DNA from: Lepus europaeus
Taxonomy: Eukaryota; Chordata; Mammalia; Lagomorpha; Leporidae
NCBI RefSeq assembly: GCF_033115175.1
Contig: NC_084827.1
Span: 178,189,401-178,253,400, forward strand
Reading direction: 5' to 3'
DNA length: 64,000 bases
Part shown: one piece after another, positions 56,031 through 64,000 of the stretch
Numbering within the stretch: the first letter of the stretch is position 1
Layout of the letters: each line of letters begins with the position of its first letter
Made by a program: the position numbers and the translations under genes
Notes under the pieces: generated by a model
What the model was told of the DNA's origin: nothing
Seen by the model: only the letters and a program-made list of their open reading frames with translations
The model's database searches: none

Positions 56031-56222
56031 CTGCACCCACACACCTGGGAGACTTAGATGAAGCTCCTGGCTCCTGGCTTCAGCCTTCCCCAGCCCCAGC
56101 CATTGCGGCCATTTGGGGAGTGAACTGGGGGAATGGAAGATCTCTCTCTCTCTCTCTGCTTCTCCATGTATTTCTGCCTTTCAAATAAATAAATAGATCC
56201 CCCCCCCCCCAAAAAAAAGAGA
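56031..56222 (+). mobile_element. C-repeat SINE, 5'-truncated
   Basis: Begins mid-element at 'ctgcacccac', continues through 'tggctcctggcttcagcc' to 'caaataaataaatagatc', C-run and A-run. The first half is missing. Confidence 0.85.
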
Positions 56223-56267
56223 GAGAAGAAAAGAAAGAAATCGACATCCCTTAGCAACTATTATACT

Positions 56268-56440
56268 CATGCCAAACGCTGTGCCGGGTGCATTACCTAG
56301 CTCATTTCACTTAATATCTGTAACACTACAAGGGAGACACTATTCCCATGTTACAGATGACAGAACCGAGCCTCGGATATATTAAGATGACTCTGGTTAT
56401 AAACTGCAGAATTGGGACTTGGGCACAGGTCATCTCCCTT
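56268..56440 (-). mobile_element. MIR remnant
   Basis: 'tcatttcacttaatatctgt' and 'ccatgttacagatgacagaa' match a reversed MIR. Confidence 0.62.
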
Positions 56441-56446
56441 CTTGGT

Positions 56447-56720
56447 TGGGGTAGTGGAAGGATACATCCTCTAGTTCATTTTCCAAATGGCTGAATCAGC
56501 TGGGACTGGGCCAGGCTGAATCCAGAAGCCAGGAGCTTCCTCCAGGTCTCCCACATAGATGGCAGGGGCCCAAGTTCTTGAGCCACCATCTGCTGCTTTC
56601 CCAGGCACATTAGCAGGGAGCTGGATTGGAAGTGGAGCAGCCAGGACTCGAACCGGCACCCGTATGGGATGGCGGCACTGCCGGTGGAGGCTTAACCTCC
56701 GATGCCACAATGCCAGCCCC
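56447..56720 (-). mobile_element. C-repeat SINE, tail lost
   Basis: Minus orientation: 'ctagttcattttccaaatgg' to 'cacaatgccagcccc'. Confidence 0.8.
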
Positions 56721-57852
56721 AGGAATGCTGATTTCTTAACCATGCAGGTGGGGATGGGGGCTGAAGAACAGGCAGCAGAGAGGGGCTACCTCTACTTGGT
56801 ATCCTAATGGTGTGATGGGAGTGACAGGGTGTGTTGAGTGAGCACTGGAGTAGGTGGAGCAGCAGGGTGCAGGCAGCCTTGTGCAATTACCAATCCAAAT
56901 CTCAAAGTTTTTCTGAGATCTGGAAAGAACTGCTACCTTAGTTCAGAAAACGACTCTTGGTTCTGGCTTTTACAGTCCTAAAAAGCCAAATGGAAATCAA
57001 ATCCATGAAGCAGAGATTTCTAAATGGCACCAAATTATTTTCCTCCTCTTGTTGGTGGGCAGTACTTTTTCGCTCCTCGGAGCTTGCTTGTGCTGTATGG
57101 GCTTTTACGGCACACCTAACCATGTTGCTCATGGAGCTTAATGGACCGTTGGGCCCCAGAGGGAGCTGACAGTTTCACACATCTTAGCCGCAACTTGGAA
57201 ATGGCGGTGAGCAGAAAATGTTGCCTGGAGCAGTGGCCATCCTGTGCTCCAGAGTGTGAGGCTTTTACCTACCCTTCACATCACTGTGAGGATTAAAGAT
57301 GTTTCTAAACTCCTGTGTTTCCTGGGGCTGAATTCCCTGCAGCAGCGCCTGTGTTTCAGAGTTCAAGTTCAGCTCTGAGTCCCACCCACATGGGGAGTTA
57401 GACATTTGGATGTCTGTCCGATCTTTAGTTGAATGCTCTTTTGAGGATAGGGGATAAAATGTCTATTGGTGTCACAGAGAGCATTGTTTGGTGGAAAACT
57501 AACATCCCGAAGGCTGTGCTCACCCATCGCATTACTGGGGAGGGCAGTAACAAGGGACCTCATTTTGTCACTCACTGGAAACAGTAAGGCCTGCTACAGG
57601 CTCAGAGAGGAGCCTGCGACTCCGTTAGGCGTGGAAGAGCCCTCATTGCCACTCACCTACATCGGTCCTCTCCACACTCCCACTGTCCTGGGTAGTGTGG
57701 ATGAGCAAGTTTGGGAACATCACTGGCCTGCAACACAGCTGGCCACCTCACTCAGGGAGGACCGAGTGAAGGACCCTCTCCTTCCTGCTGACTGGAGCGG
57801 ACAGAGGAACAGATAGTGCCGTCACCGAAATGACAGTGACAATAAATAGGCT
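56721..57852. other. Intergenic, no recognised gene
   Basis: 1.1 kb of unique sequence without splice-bounded homology. Reading frames present are short and unsupported. Confidence 0.45.
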
Positions 57853-58142
57853 TTAAAAATTGCTGTTTATTGTTAAAGACAGAAAGAGAGAGAGAAACAG
57901 AGACAGAGACAGAGTCAGAGATAATGAGTTCCCACCCACAGGTTCAATCCTCAAATGCCCACAACAGCCAGGGTTGGGACAGGCAGAAGCCAGAATTCAA
58001 TCTGTGCTCCTCTGTTGGTGCAGGAGCTCAGCCACGTGAGTCGGCCCCTGCTGCCTCTCAGGTCTGTATTGGCAGAGCTGGGACTCTGGCTTGGGATGTG
58101 GGCATCCCGAGTGGCGTGACTGCTGTGCCAGATGACTGCCCC
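57853..58142 (-). mobile_element. C-repeat SINE, diverged
   Basis: Minus orientation: 'ttaaaaattgctgtttattg', (GA)n, 'gttcaatcctcaaatgccca', ending 'gatgactgcccc'. Confidence 0.7.
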
Positions 58143-58145
58143 TAC

Positions 58146-58392
58146 TTTTTGTTTCCTATTTGAGAGGCGGAGACAGAGAGCACCCATCCCAAGTGGGGGC
58201 TGGGATGAGGGTGAAGCCGGGAGCCTGGAACACAATGCAGGTCTCCCACGTGGACGGCGGGAAGTCAATTACCTGAGCTGTGGCTACTGCCTCTGGTGTG
58301 CACTCAAGGAGCTGAATCCAGGAGCTGAAGCTGAGGTCCAAGGCCAGGTACTCCGATGTGGGATGCGGGCGCCTGAACGACTATGCTAAACG
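58146..58392 (-). mobile_element. C-repeat SINE, diverged, tandem with the previous one
   Basis: Minus orientation: 'tgtttcctatttgagaggcg', 'caggtctcccacgtgga', ending near 'aacgactatgctaaacgtcc'. Confidence 0.55.
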
Positions 58393-58804
58393 TCCACTCC
58401 CCATACATACACATTTTGCTGCTAAGTCTTTTTCATCTTTAATGCACAATTTAACATCACAGAGCACAGCACGAAACACCCATGTATGGTTAACAGAATA
58501 CTCACAGAGAAAGAATCCTGGAACGCCACAGAGCTCAAGAAAACAGATACGGCCAGCAGCCCAGGAGCTCCATGTGTGCTCCTCCATCTACAGTGACCCT
58601 GACCCTGGCTGTGTGATAAGAACACGCTTCAGTTTCCAAGCGTCATTGAACATTTTTGAGCCCTGCATATGAGGAAGCCTGCTGCCTGTCTCTGTGTCGC
58701 GTGCTGTTGCCTCGCATTGGTTTCCTGGGGAGGAGACTGAATGGGGGCATTAATGTGAACGTGCACATGGCATCGACCCCTTAGGAAAGGAGGTGCTGTG
58801 GTCG

Positions 58805-59140
58805 TATGATTTGACCCCCAAACCCGTGCAGGAGTTCATGGTATCAAGAGTGTGGGAAGGTAGCTGGACAGTGGAGTTTGGAAGTGGGGCCTTTGAGCAG
58901 GTTTGAGCAGGTTAGGTCATTGGGATAGAGCTCCCAGGACTGGATCCTGGGGGCTTTATAAGAGAAGACCACTCAGATACAGACAGACACACACACTCCC
59001 TGACTCTTGCCATGTGACGCACTGTGCTACCCTGGGACCCAGCCAGCAAGACAGCCATGGCCACATTTGGCCCCTAGGCCTTGCACCTATAGTACCAGGA
59101 GCCAAATAACACCTTTTGTTTTTGTCAAATAAAGTTAGGG
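58805..59140 (+). mobile_element. MaLR-type LTR remnant
   Basis: 'cgtatgatttgacccccaaa', 'agtggggcctttgagcag', 'gttaggtcattgggatagag', 'ggctttataagagaagac', 'cttgccatgtgacgcactgt' and 'gtcaaataaagtta' follow the order of mammalian MaLR LTRs. Confidence 0.5.
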
Positions 59141-59141
59141 G

Positions 59142-59475
59142 TTGGTGTGGTGATGCAGTGGGTTAAGACACTGCTCGGGGTGTCATATCCCATGTTGGAG
59201 CTCCAGTTCAAGTCCCAGCTACTCTGCTGCTGATCCAACTCCCTGCTAATGTGCTTGGGAAACAGCAGGAGATGGCCCAAATACCCAGGCCCCTGTCACC
59301 CATGTGGAAGACCTGGATGAAGCTCCTGGCTCCTGGCTTTGGCCTGGCCCAGCCTTGGCCGTTGGGGCCATTTGGGGAGTGAACCAGCAGATGGAAGATC
59401 TCTCTCTCTCTCCTGCTCTCTCTGCCTCTGTCTCTTTGTATCTCTATTTCAAATAAATAACCTAAACAAATAACA
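59142..59475 (+). mobile_element. C-repeat SINE
   Basis: 'ggggttggtgtggtgatgca' head, 'ccagttcaagtcccagctac' box, 'caaataaataacctaaacaa' tail. Confidence 0.84.
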
Positions 59476-60182
59476 TAAAATTGGCTTGGCTCAAATACTT
59501 GGTTGTGGTAATGCAAAGCTGACTAGGGCACACAGGAGGGGGAAGATACGGGAGCGGGCAGGGGAGGAGTTGGCGACGTGGACCCAGTGGCACCTCTGCC
59601 GGCTGGGGTCTCTGGAGCGTGGTGTTTCAGAGCTTTCCTGCTCTGCACCAAGATGGCCAGGCCTGTGGACACCTGCCCACCAGCCATTAGACGTGGGCCA
59701 GCCAGCTGCAGCCAATGCCGGGGGCTGCCACTCTGCAGCGGGAGACACTTTCACAGGCAGGTGGGCTCCTCCATCAGCCCAGGGGGTGCTGTTTAGGGAT
59801 ACCTGGGGGGAGGGGTGGTGTCACCGGAAGAATGGAAGTGGCTCAGACTGGGTTATGTCAGCCTTTATATGAATGCAGGTATCATCGTGTCATTTTTAAG
59901 ACTTAATGGACTAAAGGGCCCATGAAAGCAAAACTGTGTAGGGCTCATGAAAGTCTTAATGCTGCCCTGAGGAGTCCCTGGCCGAAGGACGGCACCCTCC
60001 ATCACCCTGGAGGGTGGCATTGGCTTTGACGGAACCCTTGAGGGAGTGTTTGCTCTTGGCATCAGGTTACTCCTTTCATCCTAACAAGAAATGTCCTCTT
60101 TCTTCTTCTATTCAACTACACAATTCAATATCTAATTTTATCAACTGCCATTGTGGCATCTATCAATATGAATGCACTATTC
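59476..60182. other. Intergenic, no recognised gene
   Basis: About 700 bp of unique sequence. No family recognised. Confidence 0.45.
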
Positions 60183-60540
60183 TTTAAAAACAATTTGTTT
60201 ATTTATTTGAATGGCTGAGTGACAGGAGAACAACAGAGAGAGAGGGAGGGAGAGGGAGAGGGAAAGGGAGAGAGAGAGCTATGGCAATCTCTGTTTGCTG
60301 GTTCACCCCCCAAATGCCCACAACAGCCAGGGCTGTGCCAGGAACTCCATCCAGGCCTCCCACGTGGGTGGCAGGGGCCCAGGTACTTGGGGCATCCTCC
60401 ACATCCTCCACTGCCTTCCCAGGTGCACTAGCAGGGAGCTGGGTCAGAAGAGGAACAGCCAGGACTGAAGCTGGCACTCTGATACGGGACGCAGGTGTCA
60501 CAAGCAGCCCCTGCACCCGCTGTGCTGCAGTGTCAGTTCC
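60183..60540 (-). mobile_element. C-repeat SINE
   Basis: Minus orientation: 'tttaaaaacaatttgtttat', (GGGA)-type run, 'ctggttcaccccccaaatgc', ending at 'gctgtgctgcagtgtcagt'. Confidence 0.8.
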
Positions 60541-61026
60541 TGAAGGCACTGTCTTTTGCCTTTGCTTGTCTAGTCTTCGGAATTATCTTTATTCATTTCA
60601 CAGTGCTAAACATCCTGGCGCACTCTGCGTTGTTCAAGGGCTTTGCTCCTTTTCTGCTGAATTGTATGTCCATTCATCATCTTCTCTTTGTCCTGCCTTG
60701 CTCTGGTTTTTGTCGTCTTAGCAACTGCTTGCCTGCTGGAATAAGTTGGGAAGGTTTCCATCTGTTGTGTGTGTGTCTTGTAGCAGTTGCCACAGCAGGA
60801 AAGTTATTCGTTTAGTAAAGTTGATGAAACTCTGATGAGGCTTCTGGGAGATTTGGGAGCTGTGGAGCAGGTAATCAATGTCTCTTGGCTCTTACCGGTT
60901 TGTAATTCTATGTCAGCATTTCCCAGACTACTGCAGGGGACATACTTTTCCAAGATGTGTCTCTGGTTAGAAACTCTGGTTTGTGCTAAGTGGGACCATT
61001 TCCTTTACAAGATTCTCAGAGAGAGG

Positions 61027-61282
61027 GGGTTGGCATTGTGGCACAGCAGGTTAAACCATCACCTGTGATGCCTGCATCCAATCCTGGTGTGCCAGTTCAA
61101 GTCCTGGCCTCTGTGTATCCAGCTTCCTGCTAGTGCACCTGAAGCAGCAGAAGGTGGCCCAAGTGCTTGGGCTCCTGCTACCTGGGTGGGAGACCTGGGT
61201 AGAGTTCCAGGCTCCTGGGTTTAGCCTGCCCCAGCCCTGGTCATTATGGCCATTTGGGAAGTGAATCAGTAAGTGGAAGATT

Positions 61283-61313
<31 letters not shown>

Positions 61314-61353
61314 GTTAACTCTGCCTTCCAAGTAAATAAATAAGTAAATCTTT
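61027..61353 (+). mobile_element. C-repeat SINE whose tail took an L1-type insertion
   Basis: 'ggggttggcattgtggcaca' head, (CT)n, tail 'aagtaaataaataagtaaat'. The last 19 bp are duplicated beyond the insertion at 62782-62800. Confidence 0.85.
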
Positions 61354-62781
61354 TTTTTAAGGTCTCATTGATTTTCCTTGTTTTTTAATTTATTTTTTAA
61401 GAAATACAAATTTCCTAAGTACAAGCCTAGGAATATAATTGTTCTTCCCACCATATCAGCCCTCCTACCCACACTCCCACCCCACCTCCTCCCTCTCCCA
61501 TTCCCAGTCCCATTCTCCATCAAGATTCATTTTCAATTAACTTCATAAAGAGAAGACCAACTTTATACTAAGTAAAGATTTCAATAATTTGTACACACAC
61601 ACACACACACAAGTGTCTGAGAACTAGTTTTACAGTTAACTCTCATAATACACCTCATTGAGTACAGAGGTCCTGCGTGGGGAGCAAGTACACAGTGACT
61701 CCTGTTGTTAATTTAACAATTAACACTCTTATCTATGATGTCAGTGAACACTTGAGGCTCTGACATGAGCTGCATAGGTTATGGAAGCCTTTTGAGTCCA
61801 CAGACTCTATCAGTATTTTGACAAGGCCATAAGCAAAGTAGAAGTTCTCTCATCCCTTCAGAGAAAAGTACATCCTTCCTTAATGCCCACTTCTTTCTGC
61901 TGGGGTCTCACTCACAGAGCTCCTTCATGTAGAATATTTTTTTCCCACAGTGTCTTGGCTTTCCATGCTTGAAATGCTCTCATGGGCTTTTCAGCCAGAA
62001 CAGGAAGCTTCTTAAGGGCTGATTCTGAGGTCAGAATGTTACTTAAAGCGATTGTCATTCTATAAGTCTGCTGTGTGGACTATTTCCCATGTTGGAACAT
62101 TCTCTCTTTAATTCTATCTATTATGATTATTGCCAGGCACTTTATCTTATTTATATAATCTCTTTAACACTTAATCCTATCTATATGTTCACTTTAACAC
62201 TTAATATGATCATTTGAACACTTAAGATGGCATTTTTACCACCCAGCTTAATGGGATCTGGGGTCCCATGACAAGTTTTTAAACTGTGCCCTTAGAAGTA
62301 AGTCTATTAGTAAATTAGTAAATCTATTAAGTAAATTAGTAAGTTACTAATTCCACTGTGGTCCAAGAAGATGTATGGCATGATTTGGGGAGTAGAGCCA
62401 TTGGTGTTAGAGTAGAGGCTATGAGTACAAAATAATGAGGCCCCAAGTGGGCTAGACAGGGTCTAGAACAAAGGACAGGGTCATTATTAGAGGACCTAAG
62501 AAAGCTGCTGTCTAAGCCATGAATAAGTTTTCCAATTAAGAGGCCAATAGAACCTGACAGAAGGGGCCTGATAACAATCTGGTGGGCTTTAAAGCCTTGC
62601 CAGTTATGAGGCCCAGACCTATCTCTTCACATGGGGTACATCCTAAGGGAGGTGTGAACCTCCTTGGGAAGGCACCTCATTGCTGTCTGGCCTGGGGGGA
62701 GAGCTGGCCAAGTGAAGGCGAGTGGCACCTCTAACAGGAAATTTCCAGTTCTGCCAGCAATGTTGCCGACCCTACTTGGTC
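61354..62781 (-). mobile_element. 5'-truncated L1-type insertion with 19-bp target duplication
   Basis: Flanked by identical aataaataagtaaatcttt at 61335-61353 and 62782-62800. The left end is poly-T, as for a minus-strand retrotransposon. The 1.43-kb body has a C/T-rich run near 61440-61510, a (CA)n at 61594-61610 and no open frame, as expected for a LINE 3' UTR. Family name is inferred from structure. Confidence 0.72.
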
Positions 62782-62800
62782 AATAAATAAGTAAATCTTT

Positions 62801-63121
62801 ACAAAATTCTTCAAGCAATTGTGTGCTCATTGCATCTTCAAGAGGAACTGACATATTTATCACTTCTCAAATTTTGGAAAGACACAATCTGGAGAATTCT
62901 GTTACTGGATAAAATCTGGCCCCAGACACTCAGTGCTGGGCAGCCAGTTCACCAGAGACAAGAGCTGATAAGAGGAAAAGGCTTATTTCCAGCAGCGGGC
63001 AGTGGGGGAATGGGTGGCTGTCTGGGTCAGAAATGGCTTCTTTCTAGCCCACAAGCCATAACGAGGATTTTTGAGGGAAAAACATAGCTGTAGGGAGGAG
63101 GTTTGCAAAAAGCAATGGACT
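62801..63121. other. Intergenic, no recognised gene
   Basis: About 320 bp, possibly old LTR-like, with no firm match. Confidence 0.35.
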
Positions 63122-63488
63122 GGGGCTGGCACCATGGCACAGTAGGTTAGTCCTCCACCTGCTGTGCCAGATTCCCATACATATGGGCGCCGGTTCTAGT
63201 CCTGGCTGCTCCTCTTCCAATCCAGCTCTCTGTTGTGGCTTGGGAAAGTGGTAGAAGATGGCCCAAGTGCTTGGGTCCCTGCACTCACATGGGAGACAAG
63301 GAAGAAGCTCCTGGCTCCTGGTTCCTGGCTGCTGGCTTCGGATAGGTGCAGCTCCAGTCATTGCGGCCATTTGGGGAGTGAACTAATGGAAGGAAGATCT
63401 CTCTCTCTGTCTCTCCTTCTCACTGTCTGTAAGTCTACCTCTCAAATAAATAAATAAAATCTTTTTAAAAAATAAAAAAATTTAAAAA
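63122..63488 (+). mobile_element. C-repeat SINE
   Basis: 'tggggctggcaccatggcac' head, 'ccggttctagtcctggctgc' box, 'caaataaataaataaaatct' tail with extended A-rich end. Confidence 0.87.
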
Positions 63489-64000
63489 AGCAATGGGCTT
63501 AGGCAATTGATTATTGGCAGGATTTCAGGTATTCTAACACATTGGTCATGTGGGCGACTCTGAGAGAGCTCAGCTGTTTGTGATGGCGGATAGGCAGGAG
63601 GCTGGTTTAGGATCACTGAGGTGGAAGTCACAAGCCCCGCCCCATGTGTAATTCTATTCTTCAACACGTCAATCAAGATGTGAGACAACCATGCTCGTGC
63701 GTGTTTGCTTTCTTGCCTCCTGAAGGAAAGTTATGTAAGTCAGAACTGCAATTCTTATCTTTGTGTCAGCAGTTAGATGGGCTAATAGGCAGTTAGGTCA
63801 GGTCCCTGTCAGAATGAAAAAAAGGGGCAGAGTCCTTTAGGAGTGGACGAAATGCTTACTTCTCCCCAAAGCCGCCTTTAGTCAAGACAAAATACCATTC
63901 CCACCCCTTGGAGTTTCTAGCAAGACAAAATTACCCACCCTTCTGCTGGTTTTTGTGTTATCATGACCAGGCTAGTCAGGGTTACAGTGCAGCCCTCTGA
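63489..64000. other. Right-edge intergenic sequence
   Basis: About 510 bp of moderately AT-rich sequence with no recognised gene or clear repeat. TRPM8 would be expected further right by synteny. Confidence 0.4.

Noticed and set aside
40400-64000. Search for TRPM8 or other protein-coding exons
   Set aside because: No segment matched TRPM8 or another recognised family apart from the RPSA pseudogene. Remaining frames are SINE, LINE or unsupported.

Overview
This window is nuclear DNA from a lagomorph, most likely the European rabbit (Oryctolagus cuniculus). About 36 copies of the lagomorph C-repeat SINE are present. They share a tRNA-derived head, a core around 'cccaagtgcttgggcc', a CT-rich stretch and an 'aaataaataaatctt' tail. 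The genes are split into introns with GT-AG junctions. There is no bacterial, plasmid or phage content. The mammalian order MROH2A then HJURP matches human 2q37.1. TRPM8 is expected to the right, but none of its exons were seen.

Layout. (1) 1-23.8 kb, plus strand: the 3' two-thirds of MROH2A. I resolved 28 consecutive exons (986..23697). They join in phase without a stop into 1,155 C-terminal residues, and an AATAAA follows at 23825. The introns hold SINEs, MIR/L2 remnants, a 39-bp minisatellite, a 640-bp TG-rich tract and a GC-rich degenerate repeat. (2) 23.8-25.7 kb: a short intergenic gap between the convergent 3' ends. (3) 25.7-39.7 kb, minus strand: a complete nine-exon HJURP, the CENP-A chaperone, giving 689 residues. 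Its introns carry three large minisatellites (45, 63 and 144 bp units) and a CA tract. (4) 39.7-40.35 kb: the CpG-rich HJURP promoter, with three CCAAT boxes and a CHR-like element. (5) 40.4-64 kb: gene-poor sequence that becomes AT-rich from about 43.7 kb. It holds an RPSA processed pseudogene (minus strand), many SINEs, old L1 remnants, a young L1-type insertion with a 19-bp target duplication, and one repeat-free AT-rich block that looks like a conserved non-coding element.

The two genes have no known shared pathway. HJURP loads CENP-A at centromeres after mitosis. MROH2A is a HEAT-repeat protein of unknown biochemical role. I did not find a novel gene system. The most interesting signals are the cell-cycle promoter architecture of HJURP, its minisatellite-laden introns, its very short 3' UTR, the datable nested insertions, the candidate regulatory island at 47.7-48.1 kb, and the base-composition boundary at the HJURP promoter.
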